DNA of 64,000 nt from ZC4RG30 sp035556135 (GCA_035556135.1 DATMFO010000003.1:1736001-1800000); one strand, 5' to 3'. Positions 43,926-52,970 are shown, counted from the first letter of the stretch. Notes: generated by a model not told the origin, from the letters alone. Numbers and translations: made by a program.

Positions 43926-44396
43926 ATGCTCACCGCTACGCCAAAGCGCTGGTTCTCCTGGAACTACACAGTTTCCCGCGATGACGATCGCCTGGCCGAT
44001 CTGGACATCTCGTGGTGGCGCGAAAAGGGCTCGCTCGCTGTCGACGGCCGCCGCTACGCCGTCTATCGCGAGCGCCCGATGTCGGGGAAGTTCATCCTGG
44101 AATCCGACGGCGCCATCGTGGCCAGCGCAGAGAAGCCCAGCTCCCTGAAGCGGCGGCTGCTGATCGAACATGCCGGCAGGCGGTACGAATTGAAGCCGCG
44201 CAGCATGTTTACGCGTACGTTCGATCTGCGTGAAGGATCCACGGTGGTCGGCTCATTGTCGGCCAGAGGCTTCTTCAGCCGCCGGATGAACGTCGACCTG
44301 CCGGAGACGCTGCCACTGCCGGTCAGGATGTTCGTGACGTGGCTGACCGTGCTGCTGTGGAAGCGGGAGTCGGAGGCGGCGGCCGCAGGCAGCTAA
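43926..44396 (+). CDS. hypothetical cytoplasmic beta-rich protein
   Basis: This 156-residue protein has alternating strand patterns (LAVDGRRYAVYRE, GKFILESDGAIVASAEKPSS, LLIEHAGRRYELKPRS) that recall tubby/LURP-one-like beta barrels. It ends in one hydrophobic helix (PLPVRMFVTWLTVLLWKRES). No signal peptide. It sits 69 nt after the protease on the same strand, but the composition and location do not link them functionally. Confidence 0.6.
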   Translation: MLTATPKRWFSWNYTVSRDDDRLADLDISWWREKGSLAVDGRRYAVYRERPMSGKFILESDGAIVASAEKPSSLKRRLLIEHAGRRYELKPRSMFTRTFDLREGSTVVGSLSARGFFSRRMNVDLPETLPLPVRMFVTWLTVLLWKRESEAAAAGS

Positions 44397-44433
44397 GCAC
44401 CATAATTGCGCCTCCCATCCTGGCCCGCGTCAC

Positions 44434-45636
44434 TCAGCGATAGAGCAGATACCCGCCCCGCTCCTCGCACCACTGCTGCTCATCCCGCCCGGTCAGCGCA
44501 TCCAGATCCCCCGCCGTGGCACCCGGATCATCCACCCACTCCCGCAGCAGCGGGCCGCCGTTGATGACATCGATGGCCAGCCGCGTTTCGTACTCATACG
44601 GAAAGTCGCGCCACAGCGGATAGTCCGGCCGCAACTTGCGCAGCGCCTTGAACGCCAGCGCCTGCAGTCGCCAGGGACGGAAGGCTTCGTGATCGTAGCT
44701 GGCATCCTCCACATGGATCTGGATGCCGGCGCACAGCTTGCCCACATGCTTGTGGAATGTGGGTTCGAACCAGCAGGCACGCAGCCTGCAGCCGCGCATC
44801 CATTGTGGGGCGAGGCGTTCCATCTCGCGCAGCAGGTCATTGGTGTTGAGGTCTGGCGCGCCGAAGATCTCCAGCGGCCGGGTGGTGCCGCGGCCTTCTG
44901 ACAAGGTGGTGCCTTCCAGCATCACGGTGCCGGCATAGCAACGCGCCATCCACAGGTTGGGCGCGTTGGGGCTGGGATTCACCCAGGTGCGCTCGCCAGT
45001 GGGCCATCCGAAGCCCGGCCCGCGCGCCGGCTGCCAGTCCTGCATGGTGATCACACGATAGTCGACATCGAGTTTGCAGTGCGCGACGAACCATTGCGCG
45101 AGCTCGCCAAGCGTCAGGCCGTGGCGCATCGGCATCGGGCCGGCGCCGACGAAGCTTTCCCAGCCCGCCCGCAGGGTCAGTCCTTCCACTGGCCGCCCGA
45201 CGGGATTGGGCCGGTCCAGTATCCACACGGTCTTGCCGTGCTCCGCCGCGGCTTCGAGCACATAGCGCAGCGTGGTGATGAAGGTGTAGATGCGGCAGCC
45301 GAGGTCCTGCAGGTCGACGAGCAGGACGTCGAAGGTGTCCATCATTGCCGGGGTCGGCTTGCGCACCTCACCGTAAAGACTGAGGACGGGTATCCCGAGC
45401 GCCGGATCGGTGTAATCCGGCGACTCCATCATGTTGTCCTGCTTGTCGCCGCGAAGGCCGTGCTGGGGACCGAAGGCCGCGGTGATGCGCAGGTCGCCAA
45501 GGCTGGCGAGGGCATCCAGCGAATGCGTCAGATCGCGTGTGACTGATGCCGGATGGGCCAGCAAGGCGATGCGCTTTCCCTGGAGCGGGGCGCGCAGCGA
45601 AGCTTCGTCGAGCAGTCGATCAATTCCGAAGAGCAT
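44434..45636 (-). CDS. namZ: NamZ-type (DUF1343) exo-beta-N-acetylmuramidase
   Basis: This 400-residue protein is recognised as DUF1343: LLAHPASVTRDLTHSLDAL, FGPQHGLRGDKQDNM, IPVLSLYGE, DVLLVDLQDLGCRIYTFI, ILDRPNPVGR and the late EGRGTTRPLEIFGAP are family hallmarks. The founding member, NamZ of Bacillus subtilis, removes MurNAc from the non-reducing end of peptidoglycan fragments. ATG 45636 gives the family-like start MLFGIDRLLDE. No signal peptide, so a cytoplasmic recycling role is possible. No other MurNAc recycling genes are nearby. Confidence 0.88.
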   Translation of the reverse strand: MLFGIDRLLDEASLRAPLQGKRIALLAHPASVTRDLTHSLDALASLGDLRITAAFGPQHGLRGDKQDNMMESPDYTDPALGIPVLSLYGEVRKPTPAMMDTFDVLLVDLQDLGCRIYTFITTLRYVLEAAAEHGKTVWILDRPNPVGRPVEGLTLRAGWESFVGAGPMPMRHGLTLGELAQWFVAHCKLDVDYRVITMQDWQPARGPGFGWPTGERTWVNPSPNAPNLWMARCYAGTVMLEGTTLSEGRGTTRPLEIFGAPDLNTNDLLREMERLAPQWMRGCRLRACWFEPTFHKHVGKLCAGIQIHVEDASYDHEAFRPWRLQALAFKALRKLRPDYPLWRDFPYEYETRLAIDVINGGPLLREWVDDPGATAGDLDALTGRDEQQWCEERGGYLLYR

Positions 45637-45706
45637 GGGGAACCAGTGGTGCTGACAGGACATGCAAGCGTATCAGCGCCGCATGCCGAGCGGGTGCCGC
45701 ACCGAC

Positions 45707-46264
45707 TCAGAGGTGTGCTGCGAATGCTGACTCGTGATGAAAGTCCGGTTTGCCCTCGGGATGCCGCAGGGCCCAGTAGTAGAGCCTGCCCTCGCGATCC
45801 TCGAGCACGGCCGATGCGGCGATCTGCTGTGGGCCGGCGCCCAGGACAGGCGCCGGGATGTTGAAGTGGAGTATCAGGCTACCGGCCTGCTGCTCCAGGG
45901 CAATCGCCGGTGCGGGCGTGTCCAGCTGCTGCATGCCCTGGCGGTAGCCATCGAACTGGTAGGCGGCCCAGTTCCCCGAAGGGGAAAAATTGAACTCGAC
46001 GTAGCACGCGCTGGATGGTGCCCTGGCAAAGAGCTCGAAGCAGGTGGTTCGCCAGAGACCGTCGCTGCGGACGGGGTCTGCTGCAGCGGATGGCACACGC
46101 AGGCGGGAAACGTCACCGCTGAGGAGGAAGCGCCCTGTGACGGGTCCCGATCCATCGCGCGCGATCATTGCCGTCACGCTGTCCACCCAGGAACACGGCG
46201 TGGCGGGGTGCGGCGCCAGGCGCAGAGCAGATACCCCGAGAGGGGGCGGACTGTTCGTGCTCAT
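45707..46264 (-). CDS. DOMON-like domain protein
   Basis: This 185-residue protein has GLWRTTCFELFARAPSSACY, then VEFNFSPSGNWAAYQFDGYR, then RLYYWALRHPEGKPDFHH. These are the typical core of the 'DOMON-like' single-domain bacterial proteins (carbohydrate- or heme-binding beta sandwich fold). There is no clear signal peptide. The gene starts 14 nt after the stop of the first G8 protein on the same strand, so the two are probably co-transcribed. Ligand unknown. Confidence 0.82.
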   Translation of the reverse strand: MSTNSPPPLGVSALRLAPHPATPCSWVDSVTAMIARDGSGPVTGRFLLSGDVSRLRVPSAAADPVRSDGLWRTTCFELFARAPSSACYVEFNFSPSGNWAAYQFDGYRQGMQQLDTPAPAIALEQQAGSLILHFNIPAPVLGAGPQQIAASAVLEDREGRLYYWALRHPEGKPDFHHESAFAAHL

Positions 46265-46278
46265 CTGCAAAAAACTGG

Positions 46279-48987
46279 TTACCGGCTTACCGTGATGTTG
46301 GCCTGAGTATCCAGCGGGCCAAACTGATCGACGCCAATGCCCTTGGGGGCAGCCGGAATGACCAGCTTCACCCAGACGGCATCCGGTCCCTTGAAATACG
46401 AAGTCTCGGCCGCCTTGCGCAGGGCATCGAGGCTGTCCTGCTGCTTCCCGGAGCCCGCCTTGGCGAAACCCGGCAGCTCGAACACGACCCATGAGCCTTT
46501 GGCCATCTCGCTCAGGCTGATGGCCACTTCCGGTCTCTCGGTCTTCACGCGGATCTCGGTACCGGAGCGCACAGTGCTCTGGTTGGCCGTGATGTTGAAG
46601 TCCTTCCCGTTGCGGCTCAGGGTGATTGGCTGTTGGGCGGCAGCTCCGGCGCCGCCGGGACCGCCGGCTCGCGCGCCCGGACCAGCCCCCGCGGCGCGAG
46701 GGGCCGCCGCGGACGCACCCGCAGCGGTAGCCGCAGCCGTGGGTGACCGAAGAGCGACATCCTTCAGCGCAAGGCCAGCACCCCTCGTGGGTCCGGCCCT
46801 CCTCGGGGTGAACTGAATGCGTCCGATATCACCCTTGCATACGGAGGCATTCCAGGTGGGGTGGATCTCGCACGTGTCGTCCGTAGCGACACTGTCGTTC
46901 TCGCCGTCATGGATCAGCACATAAGAATCACGGATGCCGGTCGTCGATCCGTCCAGATCGTGGATCGCCGCGGTCCGATAGGCCACCGCACCGCGGTTGT
47001 CACTATCAAACCTGGGATCGATCTTCGGAAAGTACACGGGCTTGGCGTTGACGTACTTCGCGCCCTTGACCGTGTTTTCGGTCGTAACCCCGGCACCCGT
47101 GAACAACAGCCATGAAAGCGCCCCCGACCCGCGCTGCTTGTTGTCCTGGAAATTCACGAAAGTCGTGTTGACCACGTCATGACGGTAGTCGTAGTACTCG
47201 TAGGCGCGGATCGGGAAGTCGGGAATGGCGCGCTTCGGCAGGCTGCGGCCATAGGCCTTCTCCTCCGACGTCACGGGGTTGCCGGTGTTTTCGGTTTCGC
47301 CCACGAACAGCGAATCAATCACCAGAGACGTAAACCGGTCGTCGCCGAAGGAGCCGGTGGAATGCGTGAACCCAATGGCATTGTCCGCCGACTTCAGGTT
47401 CCTGAAGACGTGCATCTCGCCCCTGCCCCAGACACCGCCATTGCGGTTCTTGTAGGTGGTGAGATTCTCGAAGTGGGTCTCCACGCTCTTGCTGTTGGGA
47501 TCAGCAGGATTTTCCTTGGGCATGTACGAGGGGCCGGCCAGGCCGAAGGCGTTTTCCACGTTGATGTTCCGGTCGAACATGAACCCGTCGAAGTTGGAGT
47601 GGGCCGTGTTGTTCCTGAATTCGCGGAACCTGGTGCGGCGTGGCCAGGTGTTGCTGGAAATCTCCGTGCCCAGGAACGCCCCGTTCGGGTGCTCTGGCAA
47701 CGACAGCCAGAAGCCATTCGCCTCGGAACCGGCTGCCACATTGCCAACGAAGGTGTTGTCGGGATTGGTGATCCAGTAAGCCGAGACCGTGTTGTCCGAT
47801 GGCAGCAGGGTGTCCTTGCCATACATGCTGGCCTGCCGGATGGCCGCGCGATTGGCGGCATCGATCTCCCCGTTCGGAGCGAGGTTGGTCGGCACGCAGG
47901 GCTTGGTGACATGGCACTTGACCTGGATGGCCAGGTTGCGCACGAACGCGTTGCGCTGCTCGATGCCGTCTTCCAGGAAGAAGCAGTGACCGACGGTGTT
48001 GTAGGTCACATTGTTCTCGATGCGCAGGTCATTCGTGCCATGCACGGTCACGCAGCGGTTGTACGTATCGTGGATCGCCGCATTCCTGATGTACTGCCCC
48101 TTGGCATCGCCCACCAGGTGCCAGTGGATCGGATAGCGGGCCAGCGTCATGTTCTGCCCCATGCGGGTCAGCTCGACGCCCGATACATACATCCTGCTCG
48201 ACGGCATAGCCATGATGTGGCCACCGAAGAATGACTGCTCCGCATCGGCCGAGGCCTGCACCTTGATGTTGCGCGTCAGCAGGCCCACTTCGCCGCGTTC
48301 GTCCACGTCGAGGGTGATCTTGCCGAAGTGCATCCAGGCCAGCGGCCTATCGAGCGTGATCCGGTTGCCGTTGATGGCGGTGATCGTGCGCTTCTCGGCC
48401 TGGCGGGGATCGTAGTCCGTGGAGGCGAGGACAATCTCGTCACCCACACGCCAGCCTTTGGCATCCAGCACCTGGATCGCGGTCGCACCGGCGCTGGCCG
48501 TCGCGGCCAGCTTGGTCCAGGTATTGGTGCGGTCACCATGCAGGTGCAGCGTGCCGCCGGAGATCAGGAGGCCGCGGTCACCCATGCCGGCCATCACGTC
48601 CTCACCCCTCACATTGTCGGTGAAGGTGATCGTCGCCTTGCGGGTGTGGGGGCGGGCTTCGCTGCCGATGGCCAGCTCGCCGTGCAGCATGATCCACTCG
48701 GTGGTCAGCTCGAGGTCGGCGTCGTTGGAGAAGGTGAGCCTGCCTTCGATGGTCAGGCCGGCCAGTGCTGGCGGGCTGACGTCGAGGATGACGTTCTTGT
48801 CCTTTGGCAGGGTGACCTTCTCGCCTGCGGCGGGCACCTTGTTGTTGGGCCAGGTGGCGGGGTCGGACCACTTCGTGGCTTTGGCCGGCGCCCCGGCGTC
48901 CTGTGCCTGCACGGCAGCGAACACGCCGCCCAGCAGAAGCGCTGGAACCAGCGAATAGAGAATGATTGAGCGATTCTTCCTGCTCAC
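46279..48987 (-). CDS. secreted G8-domain parallel beta-helix protein (CEMIP/TMEM2-like), paralog 1
   Basis: This 902-residue protein has a signal peptide (SIILYSLVPALLLGGVFAAVQA) and a G8 domain (KWSDPATWPNNKVPAAGEKV through GSEARPHTRKATITF). A long right-handed beta-helix region follows, with repeated short strands (IRNAAIHDTYNRCVTVHGTN, RIENNVTYNTVGHCFFLEDG). Compared with paralog 2 it has an extra Ala/Gly/Pro-rich insertion (around AAGASAAAPRAAGAGPGARA). The GTG at 48987 aligns with the ATG of paralog 2. Human CEMIP and TMEM2 with this layout act in hyaluronan breakdown; bacterial substrates are not known. Sugar binding or lyase/hydrolase action outside the cell is inferred. Confidence 0.85.
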   Translation of the reverse strand: MSRKNRSIILYSLVPALLLGGVFAAVQAQDAGAPAKATKWSDPATWPNNKVPAAGEKVTLPKDKNVILDVSPPALAGLTIEGRLTFSNDADLELTTEWIMLHGELAIGSEARPHTRKATITFTDNVRGEDVMAGMGDRGLLISGGTLHLHGDRTNTWTKLAATASAGATAIQVLDAKGWRVGDEIVLASTDYDPRQAEKRTITAINGNRITLDRPLAWMHFGKITLDVDERGEVGLLTRNIKVQASADAEQSFFGGHIMAMPSSRMYVSGVELTRMGQNMTLARYPIHWHLVGDAKGQYIRNAAIHDTYNRCVTVHGTNDLRIENNVTYNTVGHCFFLEDGIEQRNAFVRNLAIQVKCHVTKPCVPTNLAPNGEIDAANRAAIRQASMYGKDTLLPSDNTVSAYWITNPDNTFVGNVAAGSEANGFWLSLPEHPNGAFLGTEISSNTWPRRTRFREFRNNTAHSNFDGFMFDRNINVENAFGLAGPSYMPKENPADPNSKSVETHFENLTTYKNRNGGVWGRGEMHVFRNLKSADNAIGFTHSTGSFGDDRFTSLVIDSLFVGETENTGNPVTSEEKAYGRSLPKRAIPDFPIRAYEYYDYRHDVVNTTFVNFQDNKQRGSGALSWLLFTGAGVTTENTVKGAKYVNAKPVYFPKIDPRFDSDNRGAVAYRTAAIHDLDGSTTGIRDSYVLIHDGENDSVATDDTCEIHPTWNASVCKGDIGRIQFTPRRAGPTRGAGLALKDVALRSPTAAATAAGASAAAPRAAGAGPGARAGGPGGAGAAAQQPITLSRNGKDFNITANQSTVRSGTEIRVKTERPEVAISLSEMAKGSWVVFELPGFAKAGSGKQQDSLDALRKAAETSYFKGPDAVWVKLVIPAAPKGIGVDQFGPLDTQANITVSR

Positions 48988-49109
48988 GGCTTCGCCCCCC
49001 GGCAAACAGTTGTAAGCGAACCTGGAAACCTGACGCCTGAGCATAGCGCGGCGCTTGACTGGCCGAAACATCGCCAAGATGCTACTTCCCGGTTGTGCCA
49101 GGGGGATTC

Positions 49110-50048
49110 ATGAAGGTGTTGACCATCATTGCGTTGACTGCCGCGGCGTTCGCCCAGGGCACCCCCGCGCGCGCCGCGGATTGTGATCGCGCCTGCCTTG
49201 CGTCGCTGATGGAACGCTATCTCGTCGCGCTCGATGCGCACAACCCAGGATTGCTGCCGCTCGCCCGCGGCGCGAAGTTCACCGAAAACACCGTTGCACT
49301 GACCCTGGGTGATGGCTTCTGGCAAACCATCGACAAGGGCAGCCAGTCGTCTTCCTCCCGCCTCATCATCGCCGACCCCGCCACATCGCAGGTGGCGTTT
49401 TATGGCGCCGCGAAGGAGAACGGCCATGGCGTGCTGTTCGGCGTACGGCTAAAGCACAAGGCGCAGCGCATCAGCGAGATCGAGCAGTTCGTGATCCGGC
49501 GCGGGCCGGCGCAGATTGGCGAGTTCGACAACCCCCCAGCTTTCGAGGCGGCGTGGACCGAGGTGCTGCCAACCCCTGAACGCCTGCCGCGCGCGGAGCT
49601 GGTTCGCATCGCCAATCTGTATTTCGAGGGCATCGAGAAATCCAGCGGAGACATCGTTCCTCTGGTACCGGAAACCAGCCGGGTGGAGAACGGCTTTCGT
49701 ACCGCCCCGCGTGCGCCGGCCGCCGATGGCACACCGGCGGAGAGCATCCAGGCGTCGTTCAGCAGCGGCAGGTACCGGTACATCCGCGAGATCAAGCCGC
49801 GCCGCTTCCTTCTGGTCGACGAAGAGCGGGGTTTGGTTTACACCATGGTGATGTTCCACCACCCGGGCAATGTGATGGGCCTGCCGATGTGGGACAAGCA
49901 GTACAAGGATCCCACCAGCATCATCAACTTTCCCAATTCGATGGCGATGACGGAGGCGTTTCGCATTCGTGGCGGAAAGATCACCCACATCGTCGCGCAG
50001 ATGGTGATGCTGCCGTATCGGCAGCCGACGGGGTGGCCCGTGCGTTGA
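49110..50048 (+). CDS. exported protein of an NTF2-like/DUF8021-type family (related to the gene at 60531)
   Basis: This 312-residue protein has a signal peptide (KVLTIIALTAAAFAQGTPARA). The start CDRACLASLMERYLVALDAH, then LPLARGAKFTEN, and the end FRIRGGKITHIVAQMVMLPY match the layout of the 60531 protein (CSRATLQKLTDTYVSAQKAG, LPLAANATYAEN, FRVEGGKNRYIHEV). These suggest two tandem SnoaL/NTF2-like halves. ATG 49110 has GGGGGA five bases upstream. It is divergent from G8 paralog 1. Family name is tentative; no enzymatic function known to me. Confidence 0.65.
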   Translation: MKVLTIIALTAAAFAQGTPARAADCDRACLASLMERYLVALDAHNPGLLPLARGAKFTENTVALTLGDGFWQTIDKGSQSSSSRLIIADPATSQVAFYGAAKENGHGVLFGVRLKHKAQRISEIEQFVIRRGPAQIGEFDNPPAFEAAWTEVLPTPERLPRAELVRIANLYFEGIEKSSGDIVPLVPETSRVENGFRTAPRAPAADGTPAESIQASFSSGRYRYIREIKPRRFLLVDEERGLVYTMVMFHHPGNVMGLPMWDKQYKDPTSIINFPNSMAMTEAFRIRGGKITHIVAQMVMLPYRQPTGWPVR

Positions 50049-50147
50049 AGCGGGCGCCCGGAATGTCGCGCCTGCCGGGGCAGGCCGCATGAAGGGTCGA
50101 CTTCAGCCCATTCCTTCAAGTCTGGCAGCCACCATTCTTCGCAAACT

Positions 50148-50170
50148 CCTCCTCACCAACACTGAGGAGG
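50148..50170 (+). promoter_or_regulatory. hairpin masking the Shine-Dalgarno of the FixH-like gene
   Basis: CCTCCTCA (50148-50155) is perfectly complementary to TGAGGAGG (50163-50170), with a 7-nt loop. The 3' arm is the ribosome binding site, four bases before the ATG at 50175. In mRNA it could switch translation with temperature or a binding factor. Confidence 0.5.
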
Positions 50171-50174
50171 AAAC

Positions 50175-50615
50175 ATGTTCGCACGTCACTTCAACACGCT
50201 ATTTGCATCCGCCACTGTCGCCGTCGCGCTGTCCGGATGCGCAACCCCACCTGCCAGCCTGGACCTGACGCTGGAAAAGCCATCGGCTTCGGGTCACTAC
50301 GCCGTAGCGCTGGTACCACCGCCCGTCGCTCCGGCGATCAACCAGGTGCACAGCTGGACGGTGAAACTGAGGGATGCATCAGGCGCGCCAGTCACCGGCG
50401 CCATGGTCACGGTCGGCGGCGGCATGCCGCAGCACGGCCACGGATTTCCGACCAGGCCGCGGGTGACCCGCGAAGTCGAGGAAGGAACCTACCTGGTGGA
50501 AGGCATGAAGTTCAGCATGCCGGGCTGGTGGAACATCAAGTTCGACATCCAGGGCGTCGCGGGTGATGACAAGGTGACCTTCAACACCGTCGTCACGCGG
50601 GGATCGCACAGGTGA
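50175..50615 (+). CDS. FixH/YtkA-like lipoprotein
   Basis: This 146-residue protein has a lipoprotein signal with lipobox LSGC (VAVALSGCATPP). The body has QVHSWTVKLRDASGAPVTGA, then MPQHGHGFPTRP and GLKFSMPGWWNIKFDI-like (EGMKFSMPGWWNIKFDIQG) patterns of FixH/YtkA-type beta-sandwich proteins. The conserved MPxHGHG is a possible copper/heme-related ligand set. Its stop overlaps the di-heme peroxidase GTG, so the two work together, probably at the outer face of the inner membrane. Confidence 0.8.
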   Translation: MFARHFNTLFASATVAVALSGCATPPASLDLTLEKPSASGHYAVALVPPPVAPAINQVHSWTVKLRDASGAPVTGAMVTVGGGMPQHGHGFPTRPRVTREVEEGTYLVEGMKFSMPGWWNIKFDIQGVAGDDKVTFNTVVTRGSHR

Positions 50616-51895
50616 ACACCATGAATCCGCGTCAACTGGTTGCGGCGCTGATTGCCATGGCTGCGCAGGTGGTGCTGTGCGCTGCGTTGCTGGCGCCCCC
50701 GGCGTTTGCACATGGGTCAGACGGCTGGTCACCCCAAGAGCTGGACACCATAATCTCGATGCGATGGTCCCAGGCCGGCCCTGTGCCGGCAGATCCCTCG
50801 AATGCCTATGAGGGATCTGCCGATTCGCGGGAGCTGGGTCGCGCGGTGTTCCAGGATCCCCGGTTCAGCGCCAATGGCCAGGTGTCCTGCGCAAGCTGCC
50901 ACGTGGCTGGCAGCCAGTTCACGGACACCCTGCCGCGCGCCCGGGGCATCGGCACCGGAGAGCGTCGGACCATGCCCATCATGGGGGCGATGGGATCGCC
51001 CTTCCTGTTCTGGGATGGGCGCAAGGACAGCCTCTGGTCGCAGGCCCTGGGTCCACTGGAAGACGCGCGCGAGCATGGCAGCAACCGGGTCGCGGTTGTG
51101 AGGCTGCTGGCGTCGCACTACAGGGAGCGATACGAAGCAGCATTTGGCGCCCTGCCGGACCTTCGAACCCTGCCGGAAAGCGCGGGACCGCTGGGTTCGG
51201 AGCCTGAACGCAACGCATGGACGGGCATGTCCGAAGCGCAGCGGAACAGGATCAACCGGGTCTTCGCCAATCTGGGCAAGGCCATCGCGGCCTACGAACG
51301 CACGATCACCTTTGGGGAATCGCGATTCGACCGCTATGCCGAAGCGCTGGCTTCCGGAGACCCCACAGGCCAGCACCTGCTCTCCCCGCAGGAAGTCCGC
51401 GGATTGCGCACCTTCATCGGCAAGGGTCGATGCGCCACCTGCCACAACGGTCCGCAGCTGACGGATCACGCTTTCCACAATACGGGCGTGCCGGCGGCCG
51501 GCGGCGTTGCAAGCCGCGGGCGCGCAGAAGGAGTCCGGAGGCTGCTGCGTGACGAGTTCAACTGCCTGGGTCCGCACAGCGATGCCCGACCCGCGCAGTG
51601 CACCGAACTGCTGTATCTCGAAGCGGAGGACAGCAGCCTGGCGGGCAGCTTCAGGACACCTTCCTTGCGCAATGTGGCCCTGCGTCCACCATTCATGGAT
51701 GCGGGACAGTTTGCGACCCTGGAGCAGGTAGTGCGGCACTACCAGCGCGCACCGGCGGCTGCGGTGGGACGCAGCGAAATCACCTCGCGCGCCTCCCGCA
51801 ATCCCGACCGCATCGGGATCCGCCTGAGCGAATCCGATGTGGGGGACATCGTGGCCTTCCTCTCGTCGCTGAGCGGACCTGTTTCCGGTCAATAA
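50612..51895 (+). CDS. di-heme cytochrome c peroxidase / MauG family protein
   Basis: This 427-residue protein has a signal peptide (VVLCAALLAPPAFAHG) and two c-type heme sites: CASCH (in NGQVSCASCHVAGSQF) and CATCH (in GKGRCATCHNGPQLTDH). The region FRTPSLRNVALRPPFMDAG and the end SDVGDIVAFLSSL are typical of bacterial CcpA/MauG proteins. GTG 50612 overlaps the FixH-like stop (GTGA); an in-frame ATG at 50621 is possible. Periplasmic; either peroxide reduction or protein-linked oxidation. The last 7 nt overlap the convergent AraC gene. Confidence 0.9.
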   Translation: MNTMNPRQLVAALIAMAAQVVLCAALLAPPAFAHGSDGWSPQELDTIISMRWSQAGPVPADPSNAYEGSADSRELGRAVFQDPRFSANGQVSCASCHVAGSQFTDTLPRARGIGTGERRTMPIMGAMGSPFLFWDGRKDSLWSQALGPLEDAREHGSNRVAVVRLLASHYRERYEAAFGALPDLRTLPESAGPLGSEPERNAWTGMSEAQRNRINRVFANLGKAIAAYERTITFGESRFDRYAEALASGDPTGQHLLSPQEVRGLRTFIGKGRCATCHNGPQLTDHAFHNTGVPAAGGVASRGRAEGVRRLLRDEFNCLGPHSDARPAQCTELLYLEAEDSSLAGSFRTPSLRNVALRPPFMDAGQFATLEQVVRHYQRAPAAAVGRSEITSRASRNPDRIGIRLSESDVGDIVAFLSSLSGPVSGQ

Positions 51896-52689
51896 GGCAG
51901 CTTGCGCTCCAGCCGGCTCAGCGGACCACTCATCTGCAATGCCGATGGGGTGGTCCCGAACATCGTCCGCGAGGTCCTGGACAGATGTGCGGAGTCGGCA
52001 AAGCCAACGGCATGCGCGGCTTCCGAAAGACTCTTGCCCTGCATCAGCAGGGTCCACACCTGCAACAGCCGGCGCCACAGCACATAGGTGCGCAGTGGCA
52101 TGCCGGTTTCTTCCACGAACAGGTGCCGGAACCTGCCTGGCGACAGGTGTGCGACCTTGGCGACGGCGGGCAGGGAAATCGGGGTGTCGATCCGCTTGCG
52201 GATGTAGTCGATGGCCGCCAGCACGCGTGGATCCGATGGATTCCTCGCAGCGGTATCAGACAGTTTGCCGACGAACTCCCTACATACCCACTCCACCAGG
52301 TGCCGGTCCTGTTCGACGCGCCACGCGCGTTCGAGGTTGCCCGTCAGTTCTGTGGCGTCGGTCACGGAGAGCAGCTCCATCTCTCCGCTGAGTCTCGTCG
52401 TAAGCGCCCTGCCCTCCGGCGTCTCCGGCTCCACGAAGAGTACTCCGCCCCATTCAGCCTCATTGGTATCGATGCTGTGGACAGCGCGCGAGGGAATGAT
52501 GGCCGCCCCGCAGGAAGTCCATGGCCCTTGCCCCATCTGCACGCGCAGGCCCGACGGAAAGCCGAACGCAATCTGGATGGAATAGTGCGCATGAGGGGCA
52601 ATGCTGCCTTCGCCTTCTCCGATCAGCAGGCAGCCACCGCTCCAGGCCACGAAGTCCCCGTAGTACTGCCCAGCCGCCGCCCGACTCAT
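51889..52689 (-). CDS. AraC family transcriptional regulator
   Basis: This 266-residue protein has an N-terminal cupin-like region (CLLIGEGEGSIAPHAHYSIQ, with ARAHSID-type repeats) and a C-terminal AraC double HTH (SLPAVAKVAHLSPGRFRHLF, then GKSLSEAAHAVGFADSAHLS). ATG 52689 with AAAGG upstream is preferred over a TTG at 52707. It is divergent from the metallothionein-like gene at 52777 with an 87-nt gap, a layout that suggests it regulates that gene. Confidence 0.9.
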   Translation of the reverse strand: MSRAAAGQYYGDFVAWSGGCLLIGEGEGSIAPHAHYSIQIAFGFPSGLRVQMGQGPWTSCGAAIIPSRAVHSIDTNEAEWGGVLFVEPETPEGRALTTRLSGEMELLSVTDATELTGNLERAWRVEQDRHLVEWVCREFVGKLSDTAARNPSDPRVLAAIDYIRKRIDTPISLPAVAKVAHLSPGRFRHLFVEETGMPLRTYVLWRRLLQVWTLLMQGKSLSEAAHAVGFADSAHLSRTSRTMFGTTPSALQMSGPLSRLERKLPY

Positions 52690-52776
52690 GTGAGCCCTTT
52701 CGTTCAATTCCGCCCCAGGCGGCCGACATTAGAGTGGTCGCCGTCACATCACAACCACCGTACCAGGAGAACGATC

Positions 52777-52935
52777 ATGAACGAACGCAACGAATCCACC
52801 TGCACCTGCCGCAACTGCCAGGGAGCGGGCTGCGCCTGCGGCTGCCAGGCGCCCACCACCAGCAGGGATTGCGCCTGCGGCCCACAGTGCAATTGCGGTT
52901 CCGCCTGCAACTGCGCCTCACCCCGCAGCGCATGA
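52777..52935 (+). CDS. 52-residue cysteine-rich metallothionein-like peptide
   Basis: The start ATG has AGGAG about 8 nt upstream. The peptide contains 12 Cys in 52 residues, arranged as CxC and CxxC clusters: CTCRNCQGAGCACGC, then CACGPQCNCGSACNC. One His-free linker (QAPTTSR) divides it into two clusters of six Cys. This composition is typical of metal-binding thiolate peptides, but it does not match the SmtA zinc-finger-containing fold. A metal-storage or metal-chaperone role is inferred. Divergent AraC regulator; downstream terminator-like hairpin. Confidence 0.75.
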   Translation: MNERNESTCTCRNCQGAGCACGCQAPTTSRDCACGPQCNCGSACNCASPRSA

Positions 52936-52940
52936 GGAAT

Positions 52941-52970
52941 GGCCACCGGCGGAACGCTCCGCCGGTGGCC
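52941..52970 (+). terminator. strong hairpin after the metallothionein-like gene
   Basis: GGCCACCGGCGGA and TCCGCCGGTGGCC form a perfect 13-bp stem with a 4-nt loop, starting 5 nt after the stop codon. Followed by CCTTC, without a good T-tract, so termination may rely partly on other factors. It could also end the convergent stress-protein transcript. Confidence 0.6.
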
